A DNA stretch of 5,373 bases from NCBI GenBank assembly GCA_009885275.1, contig VFKY01000002.1, forward strand, positions 1 through 5,373, read 5' to 3'. Both the position numbers and the translations under genes were made by a program. The notes under the pieces were generated by a model. The model had not been told where the DNA came from and ran no database searches. It was given only the letters and a program-made list of their open reading frames with translations. This DNA comes from Verrucomicrobiota bacterium (GTDB taxonomy: Bacteria; Verrucomicrobiota; Verrucomicrobiia; Verrucomicrobiales; Verrucomicrobiaceae). Of the stretch, positions 1 to 5,373 are shown piece by piece (the stretch's first letter is position 1; each line of letters begins with the position of its first letter).

Positions 1-500
1 AAATCAATTCGCAGGTGTTCCCCGGTGTGCAAGGCGGACCGCTCATGCACGTCATCGCGGCGAAAGCTGTGTGTTTCCTCGAAGCCTTGCAACCCACCTT
101 CAAAGCCTATCAACAGCAGATCGTGAAGAATGCGCAAGCCCTCGCCGCGCAACTCACGACGCTCGGCTATCGCATCACCAGCGGTGGCACCGACAATCAT
201 GTCATGCTTGTCGATCTCCGTCCTCAGGGTCTTAATGGTAAGGTCGCTTCCGAAACCCTCGATCACGCTGGCATCACCGTGAACAAAAATGGCATCCCCT
301 TCGACACCGAGAAAATCACCCTCGGCGGGGGCATCCGTCTCGGCACTCCAGCCGTCACGACCCGCGGTATGAAGGAGGCCGAGATGAAACTCATCGCCGC
401 GTGGATTCACACCGCTCTGACCAATCGTGACAATCCCGAAATTCTTGCGAAAATCCGCAGTGAAGTGAAGGAGATCAACACCCGCTTTCCGCTACCATGA
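1..500 (+). CDS. glyA: Serine hydroxymethyltransferase, C-terminal part (5' truncated by window edge)
   Basis: This is the C-terminal part of serine hydroxymethyltransferase, the cytosolic PLP enzyme that converts serine and tetrahydrofolate into glycine and 5,10-methylenetetrahydrofolate. The frame is open from base 3 and the first residues read I-N-S-Q-V-F-P-G, so the gene starts outside the window; the GTG at 15 is an internal valine. Recognisable family blocks follow in order: [11 protein letters not shown] at the left edge, [13 protein letters not shown] (about 180-218), [12 protein letters not shown], and [14 protein letters not shown] (about 327-368). The Arg at 336-338 lies where the family's substrate-carboxylate-binding arginine sits (Arg363 in E. 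coli GlyA). The PLP-binding lysine block (T-T-H-K) is upstream and not visible. The residue before the 'GIR' core is Gly where Ser is common, a mild variation. About 165 residues are present of a usual 415-430, and the stop is at 498-500. No hairpin plus T-run follows directly. Identification is very secure. Confidence 0.97.
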   Translation, partial: INSQVFPGVQGGPLMHVIAAKAVCFLEALQPTFKAYQQQIVKNAQALAAQLTTLGYRITSGGTDNHVMLVDLRPQGLNGKVASETLDHAGITVNKNGIPFDTEKITLGGGIRLGTPAVTTRGMKEAEMKLIAAWIHTALTNRDNPEILAKIRSEVKEINTRFPLP

Positions 501-821
501 GGAAAGTTTACCGAGATATGTAGGTTGTAGATCATAAAGCTGGATTGCGGAATAATGACGGAATTCACATCACCTGTATGTTGGCATGACGCGTCAACCA
601 ACCAGCGAGGCTTTTACTCATGGTTGGAAAAGTTTCACGCGGAGGCGCGGAAAACGCGGAGGGAGTGCCATTAACCCTTTCTCCCCACAAATCTCTTCCC
701 TCTCCGCGCCTCCGCGTGAGGTCAAGCGCGTCCTGCCGATAAGGAGTTGCGGAATCCATTTGATGAGTATTTAGACAAAGTTCCTGGATAAAAGAGTTCA
801 TCCCGCTCGTTACAAGCAGTC
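501..821. other. Gene-free spacer between glyA and the sulfatase gene
   Basis: This 321-bp spacer shows no credible gene. Short open frames here run through the GC-rich inverted repeat and give low-complexity Arg/Gly or Ser-Ala-Pro-Pro-Arg-Glu peptides. Besides the repeat (635-719), I see a perfect 10-bp palindrome TGACGCGTCA at 587-596 and a weak 7-bp stem CCAACCA (598-604) / TGGTTGG (621-627) with a 16-nt loop. Neither has a T-run that would make it a classical terminator. The sulfatase promoter should lie in roughly 720-821, but no convincing -35/-10 pair could be picked out by eye, and only a poor ribosome-binding site (a short purine stretch near 813-817) precedes its ATG. Confidence 0.7.
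635..719. repeat. GC-rich inverted repeat, 17-bp perfect arms (dispersed-repeat-like element)
   Basis: The arm TCACGCGGAGGCGCGGA at 635-651 is the exact reverse complement of 703-719, with a 51-nt interior. The left arm is built from near-tandem units of the form CGCGGA plus purines, starting at 638, 646 and 655; the right arm carries two such units in the opposite orientation. Single-stranded DNA or RNA from here could fold into a long GC-rich stem with a large loop. GC-rich repeats of this 'gcggaggcgcgg' style recur between genes in many environmental bacterial genomes and are often mistaken for small proteins, so a dispersed, MITE- or REP-like repeat is my reading. There is no transposase, and no target-site duplication was obvious. 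It could also act as a transcription barrier after glyA, although no T-run follows. The structure is directly visible; the dispersed nature is inferred. Confidence 0.75.
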
Positions 822-2588
822 ATGAAGTTTCTTCTCTGTTCCATTTTCATTTTCAGTATCACTCTGGCTACGGCCGCACCTACCAGACCCAACATCGTCG
901 TCATACTCTCCGATGATCAGGGCTGGGGTGATCTCAGTGTGAATGGAAACACCGACCTCTCGACACCCAATATCGATTCACTAGCGAAGGATGGCGCTAT
1001 CTTGGATCGCTTTTATGTCTGTCCTGTATGCGCGCCCACGCGTTCGGAGTTTTTCACAGGCCGCTATTATGCTCGCACTGGTGTTCACGGAGTCAGCAAT
1101 GGACAGGAACGCTTGAATCTTGACGAAGTCACCATCGCTCAAACGTTTAAGGCCGCAGGCTACGCAACTGGTGCCTTCGGCAAATGGCATAATGGATCGC
1201 AACATCCCTATCACCCCAACGCTCGCGGTTTCGATGAATACTACGGCTTTACCTCCGGCCACTGGGGAAGTTATTTCGATGCGGAAGTAGATCACAATGG
1301 ACGCATCGAGCGAGGCAAAGGATTCATGGCCGATGACCTCACCGATCACGCCCTAGAGTTCATCGAACAGCACAAAGAGTCGCCCTTCTTCTGCTATATT
1401 CCCTTCAACACTCCCCACTCTCCCATGCAAGTGCCGGACAAGTTCTATGAAAAATTCGCTAACGCAGAGATCAAACAACGCAGCAGTGACCCTGGCAAAG
1501 AGGAATTGAACCACACCCGTGCCGCCCTCGCGATGTGTGAAAATCTCGACTGGAATGTAGGTCGGGTGCTTGAGAAATTGAAGCAACTGAAGCTCGCAGA
1601 TAACACCATCATTATTTATTTCAGCGACAATGGCCCCAATGGCTGGCGCTGGAACGGAGGCATGAAAGGGAAAAAAGGCGGAGTCGATGAAGGCGGGGTG
1701 CGTGTTCCATTTCTCATTCGCTGGCCGGGAAAAATACCTGCTGGAACACGCATTCCTCAGATCGCGGGAGCCATCGACCTTTTTCCCACCCTCTGTGATC
1801 TCTCTGGCGTTCCCATTCCCAAGACAAAACCGATGGATGGACGAAGCCTCAAACCTTTGCTTGTGGGCGAAAAAAAGGAACAGTGGCCCAATCGCGAATT
1901 CATTTCTTTTCAGGCAGGTGGAAAAAATCGACAGGTGAGTGTGCGCAGTCAAGATTTTCGACTTGATCCCACGGGCATGCTTTTTGATATGACGACTGAT
2001 CCCGGGCAAAAGCAGAATGTGGCCGATCAACATCCTGATGAAGTGAAACGCTTGAACAGCATCGCTCAACAGTTCATTTCAGATGTTACCCCAGTGCTTG
2101 CCAGCGCCAAAGATCGGGCCTACTCCGTTGGCTATGCACCGCTGACTTATCTACCGGCGCGTGACGGTGAACCGCACGGTACCGTTAAGCGGAGTGGCCG
2201 AGCGCCCAACTGCTCCTACTTCACCAACTGGACCAGCACGGAAGACACTATAACCTGGGATATCGAAGTAGGTGAGACCGGCTTATACGAGGCCATCATC
2301 TACTACACCTGTGCTCCAGCCAATATCGGCACAGAATTGGAACTCAGCTTCGCTGGAAAATCACTCCGCAGCGCCGTCACAGAAGCCCACGATCCACCGG
2401 CCTATGGCAAGGAACAGGATCATGCGGACCGCGATTCCGAATCCTACGTGAAGGATTTTAAACCACTTTCTCTCGGAGGCATTGAACTCGCCAAGACCCG
2501 CGGCTTGCTCACCCTGCGAGCTCCAAAAATCGTTGGCAATGCCGCTGTGGAGATTCGCTACATCATGCTGATGAAAAAAGAGAAGTGA
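822..2588 (+). CDS. Secreted S1-type (formylglycine-dependent) sulfatase with C-terminal beta-rich domain
   Basis: This 588-residue enzyme should hydrolyse sulfate esters, probably on a glycan outside the cytoplasm. Residues 1-18 form a Sec signal peptide: a Lys, a hydrophobic core, then an A-T-A site before the mature start near 19. The alkaline-phosphatase-like catalytic domain spans about 22-430. Asp31-Asp32 in the SDDQGWGD block are metal ligands. Cys70 in C-A-P-T-R is the residue matured to formylglycine, with Arg74 beside it. Lys121 and His123 (GKWH), His199 (NTPHSP), Asp269-Asn270 (FSDNG) and Lys285 (before DEGG) complete the expected active site. Residues about 440-588 form a second, beta-rich region resembling the carbohydrate-binding-like tails of planctomycete and verrucomicrobial sulfatases; its function is inferred. 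The true substrate cannot be read from sequence. No formylglycine-generating enzyme or anSME maturase gene is in the window, and no second sulfatase or glycoside hydrolase neighbours it. The ATG at 822 is chosen because it gives a complete signal peptide. Confidence 0.95.
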   Translation: MKFLLCSIFIFSITLATAAPTRPNIVVILSDDQGWGDLSVNGNTDLSTPNIDSLAKDGAILDRFYVCPVCAPTRSEFFTGRYYARTGVHGVSNGQERLNLDEVTIAQTFKAAGYATGAFGKWHNGSQHPYHPNARGFDEYYGFTSGHWGSYFDAEVDHNGRIERGKGFMADDLTDHALEFIEQHKESPFFCYIPFNTPHSPMQVPDKFYEKFANAEIKQRSSDPGKEELNHTRAALAMCENLDWNVGRVLEKLKQLKLADNTIIIYFSDNGPNGWRWNGGMKGKKGGVDEGGVRVPFLIRWPGKIPAGTRIPQIAGAIDLFPTLCDLSGVPIPKTKPMDGRSLKPLLVGEKKEQWPNREFISFQAGGKNRQVSVRSQDFRLDPTGMLFDMTTDPGQKQNVADQHPDEVKRLNSIAQQFISDVTPVLASAKDRAYSVGYAPLTYLPARDGEPHGTVKRSGRAPNCSYFTNWTSTEDTITWDIEVGETGLYEAIIYYTCAPANIGTELELSFAGKSLRSAVTEAHDPPAYGKEQDHADRDSESYVKDFKPLSLGGIELAKTRGLLTLRAPKIVGNAAVEIRYIMLMKKEK

Positions 2589-2604
2589 TCTTACGTCCTC
2601 ACTT
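2574..2604 (-). terminator. Possible weak intrinsic terminator for birA, inside the sulfatase 3' end
   Basis: On the minus strand, AAGTGA (2604-2599) can pair with TCACTT (2588-2583) across a 10-nt loop, and the sequence then continues CTC followed by a run of Ts (complement of the six As at 2574-2579). The hairpin lies just beyond and over the birA stop, and the T-run falls inside the last codons of the opposing sulfatase gene. The stem is only 6 bp and AT-rich, so it would be a weak terminator. With only 2 nt between the two stop codons, no other space exists for one. The pairing is visible; the function is a guess. Confidence 0.3.
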
Positions 2605-3400
2605 GTTCTGCGCTGCTCAACGTCAAGATAGACCCATCACTCTGTTGTAAAAGTAGATGTCCTTCTGAGTTCAACCCAGCGGCAATACCTTCCACTTGGC
2701 GACCTTCCATGCGCGCCGTTATTTTTTTGCCTGACAGCCAACTGCGCTGACTTACTTCTTCTATCACATTTCGAAAACCTTCATCCCAATGCATTACGAG
2801 CTGATCGAGTTGCTTTAGTAAGGCAATGGCAAGTGGATTGCGATCCTGGATTTTCTCATGCGGTGTTTCACGTCGCAATGACGTCGCTTTAAGATCAGGC
2901 GGAAAAGTTCTTGTGTTCACATTCAACCCAATACCCAAAACCATGAAGTTTCCAGTACTGCCCATGAAACTCTCCGCCAAAATGCCCGCACATTTTTGGT
3001 CACTCAAATAAATATCATTGGGCCATTTGATTGCCGGTTTCAAAAGAGTGGTCGCTTCAATAGCTCGGCAAAGAGATAACGCCGCGATCGTAGTCAGACG
3101 TGGCCAATGTTCGATGCGCAACTGTGGTCGTAACAGAATAGAGAGCAGCAAATCCAGACCTGATTCCGAGGACCAGCGATGATCGCGGCGACCTCTCCCT
3201 GCGCTTTGCGCTTCGGCAAAAACCACCAAACCGTGAGGATATCCGGCTAATCCCAGTTCTCGAACATGGTCACTCGTAGAAGCAAGTTCTGGATGCACCT
3301 GCACCTCACAGCCTATGGCATGCCCGGCCATGGCGGAAGCCAGGCGACGGCCTTGTAAAGCTGTAGGATAATCAAGAGGAAACATTAAGGCGCGCATCAT
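2591..3400 (-). CDS. birA: Biotin--[acetyl-CoA-carboxylase] ligase, short form without HTH domain
   Basis: This cytoplasmic enzyme activates biotin with ATP to biotinyl-AMP and transfers it to the carrier-protein lysine of acetyl-CoA carboxylase or related carboxylases. Using the ATG at 3400 it has 269 residues. Signature blocks: STSD at 41-44 (usually STN), AGRGRRDHRW at 67-76 (the biotinyl-AMP loop), KWPND at 125-129, KCAGI with Lys136 at the biotin-contacting position, GIGLNVN at 156-162, and a C-terminal SH3-like domain from about 220. The N-terminal winged-helix repressor domain of E. coli BirA is missing, so this is a ligase only and should not regulate transcription. The start is uncertain: the frame stays open upstream to a TTG at 3469, but those 23 codons do not resemble the family and overlap phased repeats in the divergent promoter region; ATGs at 3397 and 3385 are also possible. 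It converges with the sulfatase gene (2 nt apart) and diverges from the receiver gene. Confidence 0.94.
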   Translation of the reverse strand: MMRALMFPLDYPTALQGRRLASAMAGHAIGCEVQVHPELASTSDHVRELGLAGYPHGLVVFAEAQSAGRGRRDHRWSSESGLDLLLSILLRPQLRIEHWPRLTTIAALSLCRAIEATTLLKPAIKWPNDIYLSDQKCAGILAESFMGSTGNFMVLGIGLNVNTRTFPPDLKATSLRRETPHEKIQDRNPLAIALLKQLDQLVMHWDEGFRNVIEEVSQRSWLSGKKITARMEGRQVEGIAAGLNSEGHLLLQQSDGSILTLSSAEQVRT

Positions 3401-3483
3401 CGTAACTGTCTCAGGCTTCTGCAAGCACTGCCTGCAACGAAGACTTGCAATAATGGCCTTACACCTCAAACTACCGCTATCTC
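3401..3483. promoter_or_regulatory. Divergent promoter region with three phased TGCAA words and an imperfect dyad
   Basis: This 83-bp gap separates the divergently read birA and receiver genes and must hold both promoters if the ATG at 3400 is the true birA start. TGCAA occurs at 3420, 3433 and 3446, exactly 13 bp apart. The first two words bracket an imperfect dyad at 3420-3436 (TGCA-a-GCA-c-TGC-c-TGCA) with one mismatched pair around a central base; the third word sits in the palindrome TTGCAA at 3445-3450. This arrangement resembles an operator or iterated binding site, but five-base words can recur by chance, and no clear -35/-10 pairs were recognised. Its role and the binding protein are unknown. 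Confidence 0.35.
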
Positions 3484-4242
3484 ATGCCGGTTCGCTTTCT
3501 AATAGTCGATGATGTTCCCGCCCAACAACGGTTGCTGGCGAACGTTGTCGTTTTTCTAGGCGGGGAGGCGCGCTTAGTATCGAGTGGACATGATGCGCTT
3601 CAACTCGTGAAACATGAAACGTTCGATGTGGTGTTAATGGATTTGCACATGCCTGAAATGGGTGGCGCCGAAACAGCAGATCAAATGATCCAAAGCTGGG
3701 CAGGAAACCCTTATAGGCCGCTTCTTCTTGCTGTAACCGGCGACACGCGAAGTGATAGCCGCGCGCTCTGCCGTGCTATAGGGATGGATGGCTTCATCAC
3801 CAAGCCCTACGCCATACAGTCTCTGAGAGATGCTTTTAGAGAACTGCTTATTCGGAGATTTTCTTGGTTAGACGGCCCATCGCGACGCGTTTTGTCGTTA
3901 GATAAACTCAAAGCTGCCCTACCCAAACACCAGGGTGATTTCGAAATCCAAGCACTGGAGGCACGCTCTACGCTCTCAGAGTTGTACAGCAACCTGACAA
4001 CCATGGAGCTTGAAATTTGTAGGGGAAAAGCTCACCGGGTTGGTGACTTCGCGCATCGTTATGGTTTTGTGATGTTGGAGCTAGCAATGGCAGCGTTAAT
4101 GCAAGCCGCTGAACAAGGCCCTGTCGCATCATTCAAACCATTGTTGCAGAAGCAACAAGAGGACTTTGAACTCGCTTATGATGCCGTCCGTTCATGGCGC
4201 AGTCAAAGCCCCATGCCACAGCAGCACATGCTGATCGCTTAA
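3484..4242 (+). CDS. Response-regulator receiver protein with C-terminal HPt-like helical region
   Basis: This 252-residue protein is an orphan phosphorelay component. The receiver domain covers about 1-122: the acidic pair Asp9-Asp10, the phospho-acceptor Asp53 in LMDLHMP, Thr85 (VTGD) and Lys107-Pro108 are all in the expected places, so it should be phosphorylatable. Residues about 138-240 are predicted by eye to be helical. They carry K-A-H-R-V-G-D-F around His184, followed by an amphipathic stretch, which recalls a histidine phosphotransfer (HPt) domain; however, the usual A-H-x-L-K-G core is altered (R-V-G instead of x-L-K-G), so phosphotransfer is uncertain. There is no helix-turn-helix or enzymatic output domain, and no sensor kinase in the window. 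The layout is like the tail of a hybrid histidine kinase standing alone. The ATG at 3484 starts directly before the first receiver strand; no Shine-Dalgarno sequence is evident. Its stop lies 4 nt from the convergent hemD stop. Confidence 0.88.
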   Translation: MPVRFLIVDDVPAQQRLLANVVVFLGGEARLVSSGHDALQLVKHETFDVVLMDLHMPEMGGAETADQMIQSWAGNPYRPLLLAVTGDTRSDSRALCRAIGMDGFITKPYAIQSLRDAFRELLIRRFSWLDGPSRRVLSLDKLKAALPKHQGDFEIQALEARSTLSELYSNLTTMELEICRGKAHRVGDFAHRYGFVMLELAMAALMQAAEQGPVASFKPLLQKQQEDFELAYDAVRSWRSQSPMPQQHMLIA

Positions 4243-4246
4243 CCCC

Positions 4247-5373
4247 TCATTTGGCAAAGTGCGCTTCGATCGCCTGAACTAATCCAGGGATACTGTGCTC
4301 CTTGGCTTCGATGTCGATCTTCAATCCATGTTTTTTAAGCGCAGAAGAAGTGATGGGACCAATGCTCGCGATCTTCACGCCCGTTGGTAGCTCTAGCTTG
4401 AGATCAAGGAAATGCTCAACCGTCGAGGCGCTGGTGAACGTGATGACATCCGCACCTTCCTCTTTGAAGCGCACGATGGCCTCATGGTTATCCTTCTCAG
4501 GCACGGTCCGATAAGCAATCGCCTCATCCACAATCGCCCCGAGTCGGGCAAGCTCCTTGCTTATGACTTCACGCGTGTCCTCAGCTTTTACCCAGAGCAA
4601 AGTTTGATTCTCCACACTCACTGCTTGCAGCGCTTTGACGAGACTTTCTGCCACATACTTCTCCGGCATGAGATCAACGGCGAGATGATGTTGTTTGATT
4701 TTTTCAGCGGTGCCGGGTCCGATGGCCGCAATCTTTACGCCACCGATAGAGCGAGCATCGTTGTAAAGTTTGTAAAACATTTCAAAGAAACGATCCACCC
4801 CATTTGGACTGGTAAAAATGAGCCAGTCATAGGTATGACAATCCATGACCAACTGACCAAATTCCTTGGTGTCCTTGGGTGGCTCGATGCGAATCGTGGG
4901 CAACTCAATAACGTCAGCGCCGAGCAATGACAATTTACGACTCAAGACTCCTGCTTGTTGGCGGGTGCGCGTGACGACAATGCGTTTTCCAAACAATGGG
5001 CGATTTTCAAACCAATTCAGCTTGGCGCGCTCTTCTACCACGGTGCCGATGACACATACGGCTGGCGCTTTAAAATCATTATCACGCACCACTTGAGCAA
5101 TGGTGGCGAGCGTTCCTTGAATCGTCCGCTGACGCCCCGTCGTTGCCCATCGAGTCATGGCTATTGGCGTGTCTCCTTTCGCGCCATGCTCCATAAGTTT
5201 GCCAGCAATTTCCTCAATGCGCTCCACCCCCATGAGCATGACCTTTGTGCCATCAGCTTGAGCGATCTTCGCATAATCGAGAGAGCTGTCCGACTTGGTC
5301 GGATCTTCGTGCCCAGTGAAAATGGTCAACTGTGAGGAATGAGAACGGTGAGTCACCGGAATGCCTGCGTAAA
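4247..5373 (-). CDS. cobA-hemD: Uroporphyrinogen-III C-methyltransferase / uroporphyrinogen-III synthase fusion (5' truncated)
   Basis: This is a bifunctional tetrapyrrole enzyme whose N-terminus lies beyond the right edge. The frame is open through 5373, reading Y-A-G-I-P-V-T-H-R, a block conserved in SAM-dependent uroporphyrinogen-III methyltransferases (CobA/SUMT), so the GTG at 5356 is an internal valine. The methyltransferase part (about 5002-5373, roughly half its usual length) also shows VMLMGV, TPIAMTRWATTGRQ, GTLATI and PAVCVIGTVV. From about 4999 to the stop runs a complete uroporphyrinogen-III synthase (HemD) of about 250 residues: GKRIVVTRTRQQ at its start, then FTSPNGV, IGPGTA, a FTSAST block and IGPITSSAL. 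HemD closes hydroxymethylbilane to uroporphyrinogen III; CobA methylates it at C2 and C7 to precorrin-2, the branch toward siroheme and corrinoids. Such fusions are known in several bacterial phyla. Both activities are expected in the cytoplasm. Any hemC or hemA/hemB partner would lie upstream, outside the window. Confidence 0.95.
   Translation of the reverse strand, partial: YAGIPVTHRSHSSQLTIFTGHEDPTKSDSSLDYAKIAQADGTKVMLMGVERIEEIAGKLMEHGAKGDTPIAMTRWATTGRQRTIQGTLATIAQVVRDNDFKAPAVCVIGTVVEERAKLNWFENRPLFGKRIVVTRTRQQAGVLSRKLSLLGADVIELPTIRIEPPKDTKEFGQLVMDCHTYDWLIFTSPNGVDRFFEMFYKLYNDARSIGGVKIAAIGPGTAEKIKQHHLAVDLMPEKYVAESLVKALQAVSVENQTLLWVKAEDTREVISKELARLGAIVDEAIAYRTVPEKDNHEAIVRFKEEGADVITFTSASTVEHFLDLKLELPTGVKIASIGPITSSALKKHGLKIDIEAKEHSIPGLVQAIEAHFAK

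Noticed and set aside
15..17. GTG as a possible start of the glyA frame
   Set aside because: The upstream codons I-N-S-Q continue the conserved serine hydroxymethyltransferase block, so the codon is an internal valine in a truncated gene.
587..627. Palindrome TGACGCGTCA (587-596) and weak stem 598-604 / 621-627 after glyA as a terminator
   Set aside because: The palindrome has no loop or T-run, and the 7-bp stem has a 16-nt loop followed by As on the plus strand; neither meets the pattern of an intrinsic terminator.
720..791. Short plus-strand frame ending in ...N-P-F-D-E-Y-L-D-K-V-P-G, stop at 789-791, possibly a remnant gene end next to the repeat
   Set aside because: It is open for only 23 codons, is preceded by an in-frame stop at 717-719 in the repeat arm, and matches nothing I recognise.
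565..801. Small open frames on both strands across the 565-801 spacer
   Set aside because: The peptides are direct translations of the inverted repeat (Arg-rich on one side, S-A-P-P-R-E on the other), a common artefact of such repeats, and have no ribosome-binding site.
834..842. Cys6 of the sulfatase as a lipoprotein (lipobox) cysteine
   Set aside because: It lies too close to the N-terminus, before the hydrophobic core is complete; the A-T-A site at residues 16-18 fits ordinary signal peptidase I cleavage.
1353..2069. 238-codon open frame on the minus strand inside the sulfatase gene
   Set aside because: It lies wholly antisense to a gene with a complete set of sulfatase motifs, and its translation resembles no family I recognise; it is a shadow frame.
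4412..4930. 172-codon open frame on the plus strand opposite hemD
   Set aside because: It is antisense to clear HemD motifs and its translation shows no domain; it is a shadow frame.
5354..5356. GTG as start of the cobA-hemD gene
   Set aside because: The codons beyond it read Y-A-G-I-P, part of the conserved methyltransferase motif, so the gene continues past the window edge.

Overview
This 5.4-kb chromosomal stretch looks like ordinary housekeeping DNA with one accessory enzyme. The features that point to an organism are a secreted formylglycine-type sulfatase with a C-terminal beta-rich extension, a uroporphyrinogen methyltransferase/synthase fusion, weak or absent Shine-Dalgarno sequences, moderate GC content, and a dispersed-looking 'CGCGGAGG' inverted repeat. 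Together they suggest a member of the Planctomycetota-Verrucomicrobiota group, most likely a verrucomicrobium. This is an inference from protein style, not a proven assignment.

Layout: (1) 1-500, + strand, the C-terminal part of serine hydroxymethyltransferase (glyA), cut by the left edge. (2) 501-821, a gene-free spacer holding a perfect 17-bp inverted repeat (635-651 / 703-719) made of short GC-rich units. (3) 822-2588, + strand, an exported S1-type sulfatase with the C-A-P-T-R formylglycine motif. (4) 2591-3400, - strand, a biotin-protein ligase (birA) without the DNA-binding domain, ending 2 nt from the sulfatase stop. (5) 3401-3483, a short divergent promoter region containing three TGCAA words spaced exactly 13 bp apart and an imperfect dyad. 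(6) 3484-4242, + strand, a receiver-domain protein with a C-terminal helical, HPt-like region and no DNA-binding output domain. (7) 4247-5373, - strand, the C-terminal half of a uroporphyrinogen-III methyltransferase fused to a complete uroporphyrinogen-III synthase, cut by the right edge and ending 4 nt from the receiver gene's stop.

The genes do not form one pathway. GlyA supplies one-carbon units, BirA biotinylates carboxyl carrier protein for fatty-acid synthesis, the fusion protein serves tetrapyrrole (heme, siroheme, corrinoid) synthesis, the sulfatase probably desulfates an external polysaccharide or glycoconjugate, and the receiver protein is an orphan signalling component. Gene order alternates in strand, with two tightly packed tail-to-tail pairs and one head-to-head pair, so each gene is probably its own transcription unit, at least within this window. 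I see no mobile-element genes, CRISPR array, tRNA, rRNA or defence system. The best candidates for a second look are the inverted repeat, the phased TGCAA words, and the receiver/HPt-like fusion.
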